Assembly: GCA_022661535.1 (NCBI GenBank) | Contig: JAKULF010000005.1 | Location: 1,922,001-1,986,000 of the forward strand | Reading direction: 5' to 3' | DNA: 64,000 bases | Source: Eutypa lata | Taxonomy: Eukaryota > Ascomycota > Sordariomycetes > Xylariales > Diatrypaceae | Shown: positions 9,431-21,133 of the stretch, piece by piece | Layout: each line of letters starts with the position of its first letter | How positions within the stretch are numbered: position 1 is the first letter of the stretch | Notes under the pieces: model-generated | What the model saw: the letters and a program-made list of their open reading frames with translations, nothing else | Told to the model about the DNA's origin: nothing | Databases searched by the model: none | Position numbers and translations under genes: made by a program

Positions 9431-11029
9431 ATGTCACCAGTGTTCATGCTAGACTCAGTCGAGTTCTTGCAAGGGTCATCATTTCGCTCGTTAGATACTC
9501 CAGGACGACCTCGGCGATATATAGTGAAGCCGTTGTTAGGCTCTCCCGCGCTAGACGAATTTTGGTGGGTGCTTGTGTCAAGTATTCCCCCAGAGTGTGT
9601 GCTTACGAAAGGTACACGACTCGCTTTGTGCTACGAAAGTAAAGTCTTTTTAATACTCCGACCTTGCCAATTTCCTGGTTCATTTATAATTACCGGTTAC
9701 TGTTCGCTGAGCATGTTTAGAGGCATTGGTAATGGAAATTTTCAAGAGACACGGTCATTTCATCTGGGTTCCCTGCCATACTTTGCACCAAACCTCAACT
9801 CATGTCTTCTAGGTTCCACCGCATGGATAGGATTATGGGCCTCGGCCTCCTCCAACGGAGCAAAAGTCCTTTGGGACGCGTACTATCAAGGACTAAAAGC
9901 CTCCGATGCGGAATATGGCAACGAATGCTCAGGTACATTTACTGATTGGACTTATGAATCCTCCATATCCGACACTCACCCCTTGTTTATACAAGCTTGC
10001 GACAACTTCAAAAGGCTTTGCGATGATACCAGTTGGCCAGATGTGGCCAGGCGCATCTCAAGTACTCCACGTGAATCCTTAGGGGATTCTGAGTTAAATC
10101 TGCGCAACTTTATAGAATTCTTTAGGTTCTGGGGTGGTGCGCGGCCATGGGAGATTATATCGGTGATGGTTCGTCCAGAGAATCGTCTCTTCCATATTGT
10201 CACTATGCTTAGAGAAGCCATTTCTCATGCCCAGTCACAAGAATGGGGCCGTGAGAGTTCCTCCGATATATCCTTCAAACCGCCATTCCAAGAGGAACCC
10301 TTGGGCCCCGAAGTCCATTACGTAGGTGGCCCTAATATCCCGCAGGATACCTCATTAGAGCCTTCTCTCATTGATAGGACGGAATCCTTAAAAGAGCGCC
10401 TTTCCCTCATTCGGTCTAAAAGAGTTAACAAAGGGGGGCCTTCAGATTATTATATGCCCGACTCTGGATGTCAATTCACAGTAGAGCCATACGAGTGGGT
10501 TCAAACAGCTGCAAATATTATACTAATCGCTACTGATATAACATCATTACGGGGGGATGAATTCGAAGAGGAAATGGTTTGCCTCCTTAAAGTAATGCGA
10601 AATGAAATCGCCTTACGAGCACCTCTGACTTTTTCAGAACCTAGTCCGAAAGCCCCCAAGGAGGAAACGGCACGGATCCTCTGGGAAATACACAAACAGC
10701 TACAACTATTTCCCCCTGGGGGTGCCCTACGACTGAAAGTTTCTCGACCAGGCGTGTGTCTCCTTTGGGAACACGACGTCGTAATGGATTTCTTGTTGGA
10801 GCTAGATATAAACCTGAAAGATATTCTAGCAATCCTTGTAGAGAAACTCGGGGCCAAGGATGCGGTTCATGCGATGAGTCGTCCAGAAATGCGAGTAGCA
10901 AGGACTGCTGCAACGAGTCGTCTCCTTAATGACAACTGGAGAACGATCATGCGTGACTGTAGACTTCTATGGGGAATACACCAGTTCAGGATGTGTATGG
11001 ACTCAAGGCAGAAAATAATCATAATGTAA

Positions 11030-11428
11030 AGGACTAGACAGAGTAATAGGGGTGCTATAAAAATGGATCAATCCTTTTCGACACTAAGACCAAGGTCATC
11101 TGTATATAAATCCGGACGCAGCGTAGTGCAAGTATATTGGCAACTCAGAAATTGGTGCTAATAACTACACTTATATAGATCCTCTATTTGCAGAAATACA
11201 AGAACTGTCACAATTAACTATTTACATGATTAGACCACCAGGACATGATAAGTCTCTTAGGCTATCAGCTGCTTTTGAGCTCGCCTAGGTTTATCGTAAA
11301 ATAAAATGTGTTAGATACTTGAGTATTGTCACCGACACAAACGAGTAATTATCGTTCAACTAGATACTAATACTACTCATAGTTAATTTAAAATCTAAGA
11401 TTACACACCAAGAAATGCTATCGCACCA
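11030..11428. other. Intergenic between convergent genes
   Basis: About 0.4 kb between two converging stop codons, AT-rich; presumably the two 3' ends. No gene seen. Confidence 0.5.
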
Positions 11429-12994
11429 TCATGCCCCTCCATGCTCACCACCCACAACAGGCGAGGTCATCACAGCCCTCTTCAAAGCCTGATATTCATC
11501 TTCATCCCACGCGCACAAAGGCACCGACCTGGTCGCGAGTCTCGGTGGTCTTTTCCCCTCCTCCACCTCAACATCCAGCAACACGGCGACCTTAAGAACG
11601 AACGCATCGAGCCCCAAGCCCTTAAGCCGACCCAACACATCTTCGCCCATGAGCCAGCGCCAGAGTGCCACGGGGTCAGCCGGCTGCCCAGCACCCCCGG
11701 CATCCACGACGATCTCGACATCGAGCTGTTTCAGGCCTTGAAACTCAGCGCGCAGGAGGGCAACCGAGTCCTCGACGCCCCTTTTCTGCTTCAGAAGCCT
11801 CTGCTCTCGTTCGCGCAGTTTTTTCTTCTGACCACCACCAATCCCAACTCTCGACCTGCCCTCTCCCCCCTGCAGCCCCGCTGATCCCGATCCCGATCCC
11901 GATCCCGATCCCGACCCCTCTCCGATCGCAGAGACGCAAAAAGCAAGATGCGCGTACCTAACGCGCCGCACGCCCTCAGGACTCGCGACGGCATTGAAAA
12001 AAGCCAGCACGCCGGCGCCGAAAAACGTAAACGTATTCGTCCCGTACAGCAGCGCCAGCAAATCGGCATAGACAGCGCGACAGACGCGCATCAAAACCGT
12101 AGGGGGCACGGGGCCGCGACCTTCGCGGCGCGCGCGCTCCTCCTTCTCGGCGCGCGCCTTGAGGTTCATAGCCTCGACGGTGTGACCCACGAAGACGGCG
12201 GTCAGGCGGCGCTCCCGGGCGAGGGCGGCCGTGGGGAAGAATCCGAGCCCGTGGTTGCTGCTGCTGTCGTACAGATTGCTGCCGATGGCGCGGGACGCCG
12301 CGTTGGCGTTGTCGCCGCCGCCGTCTTTGGGCTTGGTGTGGAGGAGCAGGCGGTGCTCGCGCAGCAGGGCGGCGTTGCGCTCCGTTAGCACCGTCTGCCG
12401 CATCCCGTCCGTGCACCCCGCGCGCACGAGCAGCTCCAGGTGCGTGCTGGGCGGGTCGGTCTCGTTGTCGTCGGAGCGCACGTGCTGCCCTGGCGCCCAG
12501 TGCGAGGGCAGCGGGCCGCGGCGCGGGTGCCCCTGGATCTGGTAGATGATGGCCTCGCCGACCTTTCGACTCCGGTCGTAGTGCCCGTCGTGTAGCGCGA
12601 GGTTGTAAATACGAGTGCGAAGCTCCCAGGGGAGGTCTAGGAAAGAGGTGGGTTGTTTCCTTCCGTCTTCAGTTTTCGGGTTTGCATTGGCGGCAGGAGT
12701 GGTGGCGGCGGTCTTTTCCCGTGATGTTGTGGTAGCAGAAGCAGCAGTAGCAGCAGCAGGATGAACATAATCCTCTCCTTCTAGCGAGAGAAGAAGCGGC
12801 TTCGAGACCCGGGACTTCTTGGCCGCTCTCTTGGCCTTGCGTCGGAAGCGCGCCGCTGCGACCTCGTTCCTGGTGTACGCGGCGGCCCGCTGGGCTTGCT
12901 CGTACACCAAGGACGTGGTGTATAAGATCGGGAGGCAGACGCAGAAGACTGCCATGAACCAAGTAGGAGCGAATCTATGCACGTATCGCGGCAT
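11429..12994 (-). CDS. Membrane-anchored F-box/DUF7730-like fungal protein
   Basis: Single exon; 521 residues from ATG at 12994 (the open frame extends to a TTG at 13021). Residues about 8-28 (FAPTWFMAVFCVCLPILYTT) form a hydrophobic segment that may be a signal anchor. A basic Arg/Lys/Ala-rich stretch follows. At about 115-133 there is TSFLDLPWELRTRIYNLAL, the F-box-like opening found in many fungal DUF7730 proteins. At about 303-325 there is the partner motif RVCRAVYADLLALLYGTNTF. A (Gly-Ser)6 run encoded by a hexanucleotide repeat interrupts the C-terminal third. Function is unknown; a ubiquitin-ligase adaptor role is only suggested by the F-box resemblance. The gene is GC-rich compared with its surroundings. 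Confidence 0.75.
   Translation of the reverse strand: MPRYVHRFAPTWFMAVFCVCLPILYTTSLVYEQAQRAAAYTRNEVAAARFRRKAKRAAKKSRVSKPLLLSLEGEDYVHPAAATAASATTTSREKTAATTPAANANPKTEDGRKQPTSFLDLPWELRTRIYNLALHDGHYDRSRKVGEAIIYQIQGHPRRGPLPSHWAPGQHVRSDDNETDPPSTHLELLVRAGCTDGMRQTVLTERNAALLREHRLLLHTKPKDGGGDNANAASRAIGSNLYDSSSNHGLGFFPTAALARERRLTAVFVGHTVEAMNLKARAEKEERARREGRGPVPPTVLMRVCRAVYADLLALLYGTNTFTFFGAGVLAFFNAVASPEGVRRVRYAHLAFCVSAIGEGSGSGSGSGSGSAGLQGGEGRSRVGIGGGQKKKLREREQRLLKQKRGVEDSVALLRAEFQGLKQLDVEIVVDAGGAGQPADPVALWRWLMGEDVLGRLKGLGLDAFVLKVAVLLDVEVEEGKRPPRLATRSVPLCAWDEDEYQALKRAVMTSPVVGGEHGGA
11883..11912. repeat. (GATCCC)5 hexanucleotide microsatellite
   Basis: Five perfect GATCCC units on the plus strand, inside the F-box-like gene, encoding alternating Gly and Ser on the minus strand. 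Six-base units change length without breaking the frame. Confidence 0.9.
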
Positions 12995-14812
12995 ATTGCT
13001 ATCGTAATTGCAAGCCTGCAATGACTACGAAGACCCAAGAGGGGATTAAGAGGGACGAGAAGAAAGAATCATCGTTGAAGAAGACAATGGAAAACGCCGA
13101 ATGTTATATAAGAGGTCTGGTTAGGTACCTACTCATGTATATAGAGCCAAGCCTAACCATGTACGATGTCTCGAAGCTCGTGGCCATGCATTTTCGATGA
13201 GGCGCATGCACGTAACTGGACGGGTTGGTGCAGTTATGCGGAGGGGCGGAGCACAGGAAATCCTTCGAGTGACCCACCAAAACTACGAGACCTGGGATAG
13301 GACTTTGTCTGCACTTCGTAGGACTGACCCCTTTACCAGTAAGCATTAGCTAGAGGATGACTAAGTCAAGGGTGTAAAAAAAGTTGAATGTAGGACTAGT
13401 TATTATGAAAATTATTATCTGCGTATCATTAATATGTAGAAGATGGTGGATCATAACCGCGTTCTGGTTTTATTTATTCGCGATCACTTTAGCTGACCAG
13501 AACTGGCCTTAGCTACCTCTAGATCTCGGGCCCGAGCGGATGCGCCCCGATTTATCGTACATGGTCCGTTCTCCGTATCGTGGCCAGGCAGCCGGATGAA
13601 GGGCGGCAATTGCAAATGTTATCACCACTCTTCATTCTTGTGGTATTAGGCATCTTCAAGCTATCTTCTCCAATTACAGATGAGCAATCCATGCTCATGA
13701 CAACAAATCACGCGCGAGGGTCTGACGCGAACCGGTCTAAGTTAATTCGTTCTTATTATCAATAATTATCTGCAAAGCTCACTTGCCCACAGTCTTATCA
13801 AGTTCATGTCACATCCAACTAAGGCGGTAGGTAGCCACTTATGGTCGTCGGTCTTTGTGTCTATAGTGTGTGTGTATATTTATGAATAAATAAACGACGA
13901 ACCAGGTCAGCTAACTAGCAGCGACGGATATCTCTGTCCCATTTTACCGCACCAAATCCCGTCCCGTCCTCAAAAAAAACAAATCCAAAAATATATTCTT
14001 CCTATCTCATCCAGTCCTCGGGGGAGCAGTTAAACGACTCTGTCCTCCGCTGCCAGCAGGGGGGGGAGGCCAGTGTTGTGGCAGGCAACCCCTAGAAACC
14101 ATAGATTCGTATATATATTCTATTAACATATATATGATCATTATCCTCCTCTTTTCCATTCGATATTTCCACCGGGGGGGTATCAGATATTGTGATGACT
14201 ATCTACTATTAACGAGAAGAAAAAAGGAAAAGAAATCAAAAATCAAATCAAAATCAAAAATCAAACGAACATGATAGAAAAATGTAACGTGTGTGTATAT
14301 GGACAATGAATCAGAGAAAAAGAGAGGGAGATGAGGAAAGATCCCAAGAATATGCCCTGAACGACTTTGATGGTTTTGTACACCGTTCTGGTGTATGGAA
14401 ATGTGTCGCATGGAAGCGAAAGTCCGCCGCATTATATCTCTTCCTCCCCGTGTGTATTATATATTCAATTTGGAGTTCCTCCGCTGATCGCTCTTTGCCA
14501 ACTATTCGCCGGATCTCCCGCAAAGTGCAGTTTGCTTCTGCTATTCGCTTCTTCCCGGTCGCATAGGGCAAGGAAAGGTGGTATCAAAATAATGTTCACT
14601 GAAATTGAGAGAGCGAGTGAAGGTAATCAAAGCAATGCCCCAAAATGCCGCCATCCGGATAGGCCCGTAACCCCCTGAAGCCAGTCTATAACCCAATTCC
14701 ACTTCATCATTGGGGGGAATCCAAGGAAAGGTTTCGTGACACATTTCAGTTTGATTTAGACATAGGAAATCGTCGCCCCGTAAAAGAAAATCAAATGAAG
14801 CTCATCCCGCTC
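12995..14812. other. Intergenic, no gene seen
   Basis: 1.8 kb holding the promoter of the F-box-like gene and the 3' side of the Rua1-type gene. It has one perfect TAGGTACCTA palindrome (13122-13131). An open frame at 14291-14566 (plus) has no recognisable content and probably lies in the antisense of a 3' UTR. Confidence 0.45.
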
Positions 14813-16895
14813 TTAGATCATGTTAGACATCCCATCATATGGTGGGGTAATCTGCTGAGATGGGATTTGGTCCGAGTGCAAGGACTGCGATTGAGGTGGC
14901 ATGGCAGATTGCAGTAGCATCGGCGTTGGCGTAGTGGTCATGGACTCTGACGTTGTCGGTTGGGGTGTTGATGGAGGGTGAACTTCCACCTTGGGCTTCG
15001 CTGTTTGCGAAGCAGCCAGTTTCGAATGACTGCTCTCGCGACGTCGCTTAGGTGCATCTTTGACCTTGGGGTGGGTATGGCACTATGTATAAATTAGTTT
15101 ACTGGTATTGATTGCGCTTGCTTCTCGTACGATGACTTACCTTGTACGCGTGTCGGAACCAAGTCGTCCCTTTTTTCTTGCTGCTTACCAAAGCGATCCA
15201 ATCGTTGCAGCTGCCGCAGAGACCCTCCCAAACGTCCGGGTTTCCGTCCATTCGTCTAGTTTCTTGAGGCTCTTGGAATGGATTGCCAGTTGCCGCACTG
15301 ATACCGTGACTGAAACTCTTGTCATACCAGAACGCAGAATTCTTCAACACTAGCCAACGGCCCGGTTTGCAGATACCGCACCATCCCTCTCTCTTATTTC
15401 CATGTCCACGGACCCATCTCGGTGTGTAGAGGTCGCCTTCAAATCGCAGTTCTTGTTCGTGCGGAATAAGGTCGGGATCCTCAGGGTTCATGTCCTCGGG
15501 GGGCGGTGGGATCTGCTCTTCATTGAGAGAAGCGTACAAATCCGGGGGATCAGATAGATCGGTATAATGGCCGTGAAGTGAATGTGGGTCAGCATTGCTC
15601 TGAAGCATCCTAAAAAGTCCGTGCGACAATAGCTGCGGCGGGGTTTCATAGTTCGGGATTTCCGCCGGATGGAACATATGCGTGGGAACTTGTGACGGGA
15701 GGAACATGCTGTTGCGGAACTGCTGAGGAGGCTGCGGTACGAGGAACGGGGTTTGCTGCGCAGCTTGGAGATTTCCGAAGTTCAGAGGGAGCGGGTTGTT
15801 CGAAACCGTAGGCGATGAGTGTCTCGATGGGACTCGATGGCCGAATGCGTCGTGCGTATGATGATATACGAAAGGCGGTGGTCGTCGAGTAGGGGTAGTG
15901 CCGTAAGACCCAGTGGACCATCTCTTGTTCCTTGCGCTGCTATCAGCATTGTACGGCGCAGCTCGAACACCTGGACGAGGAGATGGCGAAGCACCACGAC
16001 CACGACTCTGCGTGCGGACGAGATCGGTTCGGCTTTGAGGCGTCATGCGGGGTGAGGCAACAGGCGACAGTTGGGTGGACGACATGAGCGAGTTTCTGTT
16101 GGATGGCGGCGGATAGTCCGAGGTGAAGGATGGCGCTTCGGAAAGAGTTGTCGAGAAGTCCTCGTATGAAGTCATGTCTGAGAAAGCTCCATTGGTGGAC
16201 ATCGTGAATGAAGAACCAGACATACGGCGAGCATGGTTGGATCCGGGCTCGAAGTTCAGCGGCTCGTTGTCGACTTGCGGTCCTGAGTACCTGAGGTCTA
16301 TAATTGGAATAGCCTCATCAGAAGTGAAAGCTTGGCCAATGTTGATATCATTTTCGAAGTGTCCCATGTCCAGACCATCTTCACATGGCTTCGACGCCCA
16401 GTGCTCTAGTCAAGCCATTAGCAAACATTTGCAATGTCATTTTCAAAATATAACTTACTGTTGTCGACAGCGGAGGTCGGAGGATAGAAGTCTTGGTGCA
16501 TTGAAACGGGCCTCGACATCGTGTCACTCGGCGTGGGCATAGAGAAGTTAGAAGACACATCCCACGACGGCATAGTGCTGTAGTCCTCCCCAGCGCAGTA
16601 TGAGAAGCCTTCATGAATAGTGGCAGGCCGCGGTCGCAGGCCTTGAGACGTCGGGGTCATCCATGCGCCGGCCGGTGCTTCCACGACATCAAGTCCATCC
16701 TGCACCTCATTTCCATTCATCGTATTTGACGGGGGGCCGATGAGAGGCATGTCTCTTCTGGATTTATTCATGTCGAATATAAAGCCATGAGATGGTTGCA
16801 TTTGCTGCGATTGCCTATAGGTGCATGAGCTTCTCGCATGGAGTTATTGTCTTTATATAACGAGGAACTTACAGCTGTGTTTGATTTGGGTCCAT
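14813..16895 (-). CDS. Rua1-type zinc-finger transcription factor
   Basis: Nuclear regulator of the Rua1 family (PF14616 C-terminal domain); Rua1 of Ustilago maydis controls a secondary-metabolite cluster. Four exons: 16895-16873, 16814-16459, 16405-15141 and 15082-14813, 637 residues. All three introns (58, 53, 58 nt) are GTAAGT-type with TAG acceptors and keep frame. Residues 1-440 are low-complexity, rich in Ser, Pro, Gln and Asn. The conserved block is at about 447-555: LYTPRWVRGHGNKREGWCGICKPGRW, LKNSAFWYDKSFSHGISAATG, EGLCGSCNDWIAL, KKKGTTWFRHAYKCHTH. Its paired cysteines and histidines form the expected zinc finger, and the last intron splits it between YK and CHTH. A basic KRRR follows, a possible nuclear signal. 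About 7 kb of non-coding DNA lies upstream. Target genes are unknown. Confidence 0.92.
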
Positions 16896-17930
16896 GACTA
16901 ATGTTACCCAGATTAAGAATGAGTGTGAAGTGGTTTACTATGAACCTGTGTGAAAGGAATGAATGGTGTGTTAGTTGAGAAGAACTAGAACTATATCTGG
17001 CAGGGGGGGAAGAGGGTATAAAGAACCTCTATTCGAGGACCTGCGGATTCGATGCGTATTGTGGAGAATGATTGGACGATCTACCGTCACTTACGTTATA
17101 ATGTCATGTACTATGATCTGTATAGATGTTCTTCTTTTTCAGATTTCCGTTGTGGGTGGAAGCAAATAAGGAATGCGTTGTTGAGTGTGACTCTTGGACT
17201 TAAAGCGTAACGTTGGTATAAAAGGGAGTGTGTATAGGTCTATTGATGTTCGTCTCTGATCGTGATGCTTATTCTTTCGTAAGGAATGTGTTGAGTTGTT
17301 CTGAGAGGGAACAGCTCGTTAGATGGATAACTAGTGTCTCGGTAGCACAGACTGACGCATCCGCGCGGGAAGAAGAACCAGCTCCCAGTATTATAGCCCG
17401 GAGGGGTGATAATGAGTGTGTGTGTGGTGTGTGAGTGTGAGGGAAAGGCGGGACCAAAATGAGTGAGTGGCTAGCCTTAGAACAAGAGTCAATGGAGGAG
17501 GCGAGGCGGAAAGAGGGACTAAGAGAGCAGAATAGATGGGGGCCAGAGCAGCACCTCGCAGGTATATGAGAAGTACTGGGTGGGAATAGTATGACCCATG
17601 AGAGAATCAATGTATTCAGCGAGGTGAGGCCTAGACGAGTTCGGAACGCCGGTAGGAGTTAAGCCGGGTTCCTTGATACAAACCGGGCCACGTCTGTGAT
17701 CTTGAGGAGACGTTGGTGTGCGAGATTCTACTTGGCTTTCTGGAAAGAGACAGTTGGGCAATACAAGGCAGTGCGGGCCAGGGCCAGGAGCCCTGTAAGG
17801 ATTTGCATCACAAGGTTTAGTCACTACTAGAGGGTTACATCTGTTTGCCAGTGGTAACTAGTTAAGCTACTTTTACGTGGGGACAACGAAGGGAGGGCGT
17901 ATGGGGGAACAACGGACGGGCAAGATGAGC

Positions 17931-17954
17931 TGGATGGATGGATGGATGGATGGA
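17931..17954. repeat. (TGGA)6 microsatellite
   Basis: Six consecutive TGGA units followed by TGATGG, in the upstream region of the Rua1-type gene. Confidence 0.85.
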
Positions 17955-20900
17955 TGATGGACTTTGGGGCAGGCTTGTATGCGTGTAAGATGTAAGAAGC
18001 AGTTAAGGAACCGAATAAAGAACCAGGGACTGCCCCGGTCATAAGTTGTACGTACCTCTGGAGTTGCTACCCTTTTGGGATGGTGGAACAGGGATCGTGA
18101 TATAACAGGGAGGACCCACTCGATACTGGACGGAAAAGGGAACTTAAAAACTGGACCTGACGGTTGTTCTTTACGAGATATGGCGGCGTCTGCGGCAGGA
18201 AATGGATATATTTTTGATATAACCATTCCATGTCTGTCCGTCAAGGCGTAGAAGGGAACCCACAGAGGGGGTGGCTTGTCTCATGAAATATCCTACAATA
18301 TGGAACCTCCATATGGGAAGACCCGGGACTTACTTGATTGGTAAGGGGAATAGATGACGGACGAAGATGAGAGTGTCTGAACGTGGCTGGCGCAACAACG
18401 AATAGTCGTTCACGGAGAGAATGCTCGAGCTAGATTTCACTATACATAGGGTCCTTGGCAATGTGGTAGTTTATAGGCACAACCGTAACAATACATATAG
18501 GCCGGCCGGATACGTCGATCTGGAGAAGGTAAGTCTCCGAAGCGAGCAACAACGGGTACAAGAACAAGGTGCTTCAGAAACGTGTCATGGGTAGTGCGCG
18601 GCTACCGAGTGGACTCTTACTACATATAACCTGCAGGTAAGCCGTATGTATGTAGTTAAATGGAATAGACTCCTGTATGTACGTAGTACCGGTATGTGAG
18701 GTTTCTGCCGAAAAAGAGGCGATGATCTTGGATCGATCGTCTGGTTACAAAGCGTTGCATCATCATGTGGCTTTGTTAGTTGGCTGGGAGCCGCATTCTT
18801 CATCATTTAATATTTGTCAGATGCACAGTACCTCATCCTCGTTTTACAAGAATATTTATTGTAGAACCAGTCCATCTGGCATGTCCACCCGAACCATGAG
18901 GCGCAACCAACAGTTTTAAGGAGTCAGTCCAGATGTCGTCGTCAGCTAAGAAAAACTTCCTTCTATAATTAAGTTGAAGAGCAATTCGTAAGACAGATAA
19001 GCGGAGGAACAAGTATGTAGGTGCATATACCCACCACCATACAAGAAACCCTGGAGACCAATGAGGTTCTGCATATTGGCTTACATCGGTCAACGATATT
19101 AGGGAAAACACAACCTCCCAGGGGACCTTGGAGCTGAGACGATAGCAGGGTGGCGGTGTTGAGTTAGGTGGTGATTGGTAAACCCCTACTTACCATCATC
19201 ACTGGACAGCTGCAAGTTGGGATGGATAGACCAATTGCCGACAGAATGGAATGGGGAGGACAAGATGGTGGAGTAGAAAGCCAATTGATAGAGAGCAAAA
19301 GTCGAGAGGGAATGATGTGACATTCTCCTGCAGCATCGTAAGGTAGTTTAGCGGACCCGAGTTTAGACTACAGAGACTAGACATGCAGGTAAAACTGAGT
19401 GGAGGGTATAATAAACGTGGCGAAGCATCTTGAAAAGGAAGAAGAAAAGACTGAGGCTCGTGGAGAGCCTTCATGTTGAGTGATTCGAGGTGAGTGAAGT
19501 TTAGGTAACTTTTGCGCGTTGTCAGCGCGTCAGTTTAGCAGCTTAGTCGCGTTTGAGATGCCCAGCTCCTCAGCTGGTAGCGGGTCTCTGATTGGGCTAC
19601 TGCACAAGCAAGGATTCTCTAACAGCATCTGAGACGTAAATCAGGGGCCTGCCAAGGAAGTCTAGAACCCCACTCTCGATGCTAAGGTACCATCGATCTC
19701 AATCGGTTTATCGTTCGCGAGGAGTCCCTTAGGTAACCTTAACCCTCCAGCCTTCTTCCCTTCGAAAGTCGCGAAGATGGAAAGATGGGTGCGAAGATGA
19801 AAGGGACTCAATGTTGTGGAGAGAGAGTACCCTTCAGATTTGATTTTATCATGGGCTGGGCTGCCTCTTTGATTTTCTTTCCGTTCAAATTCCCCTTTAC
19901 CGAGTTTATGCCCTGCAGATGTTTCGACTATCTGCACGTGTTGTGTCCAAAATAAGAAACACTCACTCACCTTGCTCAGCATACCAACTTTATTTCCGGC
20001 CCTTTGATGTTTGGCGATGTTTTGCACTTTAGATAGCCGGATGGGACGATGGATCTCAGGCGATGATCATATGAATTCCGCGACGACAATCCTCCTTAGA
20101 GCTAGGCTCAAGTTCACCGCGCGCATCATCCCACTGAAAGGGTGTGGACTGATCTAGGTAATAGGTAATTGCGTAAGAGAACTGACTGGCCGAATCTGAG
20201 ATCCTCATCCGAAGATTGCGAGAGCCCGTGACTCTTTCGGTTTGCGGTAGAAAGGTATTGTAGAGGTATGTACCGACATTCTCGGACATTTTCGCCGTTT
20301 CTTGTTTGACGTGGCAATTCGAGACCAACTAGAGAAATCAAGTTTTGTATGAATGCCAGTTGGCAGTATTGCCGGAGTCTGCTTGGATATCCCCAGCTGC
20401 GGGAGCTTCCTAGAGTAATAATGTTTATATGTTATTACCCAGGCTGCCAGGGATTCTCTCAACCAGTTGAAGTCCACTCTGCCCTGCCACTTTAGCAGAA
20501 ATCTTGGTTTGGCAGTTTATTAGTGCTAGACTCCAGATGTCGTTAGTTAGACTTAAATCCAGCGGGTGTAGATCCGTTCACTATCGATAGCCGCAATCCT
20601 TGTCATTGAAGTTTGAACAGAGGGGTCGCTTAGGTAAGGTACCCGTCGCGACCGCGCGAACAGCCGCAGCAGTGCCCCATTCTTTTTTACCCACGTTCCG
20701 ACGGGATTCTCAATGGTACGCTGTGTTTCTCAACCTAGTTACTTTCTCCTCGGCACTTCTCAATCTATCCACTCAGCAGCCTAGATAATTTCCTTATTAT
20801 TATCATTATTATTATTATGATTATACATTTTAATCAAGGTCGTCGGTGTTGGCCATTGATCGATAAATTAACGTCTCTCTCGGGGGAGTCAGAATTGGGC

Positions 20901-21113
20901 AAGGGAAGATGACCCCGTGCGGGATGCGACAGCTTCCTATTTGGTGGGTAAGTAAGTATGGAACCAAGTACTTCCTCAGTATACCTCTACAATGTAGGCT
21001 GGTAGGTAATAATCTCGGAGTATTAGTGCTAACAAGGCTGATGCGGAAGATCTGACTGACGGCCGGTCCGATCGAGGTTTCTTTTTAATTTAGTGAGCTC
21101 GGGTTACATGCAT

Positions 21114-21133
21114 AATCAATCAATCAATCAATC
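21114..21133. repeat. (AATC)5 microsatellite
   Basis: Five tandem AATC units in non-coding DNA. Confidence 0.8.

Larger units (their letters stand above)
7973..11029 (+). pseudogene. HET-domain (heterokaryon incompatibility) gene with an internal TGA
   Basis: Fungal incompatibility-type protein; HET-domain proteins trigger cell death after fusion of unlike hyphae. Start ATG at 7973; 1018 codons if the TGA at 8774-8776 (codon 268) is ignored. N-terminus has a small Cys-rich element (CARC). The HET domain runs from about residue 107: DTIRILILSPG, FEAVSYTWATEDG, LWVDAICIDQGN, VGMMKRIYSSAKRCLIYLG, then RRYFTRLWVLQEI just after the stop, DPRDRIFALFGI and a long C-terminal region with no domain I can name. 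The frame is the same on both sides of the TGA. A 75-nt in-frame GT-AG segment (8719-8793, with TTGAC near the acceptor) could be spliced out to bypass it but would remove the conserved RRYFTR. Either a null allele or an unusual splice form. Confidence 0.8.

Noticed and set aside
11441..12545. Several long plus-strand frames over the F-box-like gene
   Set aside because: They are shadows of the GC-rich minus-strand gene, with Arg/Pro/Ala-rich low-information translations.
17900..18300. Minus-strand frames upstream of the Rua1-type gene as a separate gene
   Set aside because: Translations are Pro/Ser/His-rich from pyrimidine-rich DNA, with no motif and no consistent splicing.
19560..19630. CTCAGCTGGTAGCGGG resembling a tRNA D-arm
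   Set aside because: No box B within tRNA distance.
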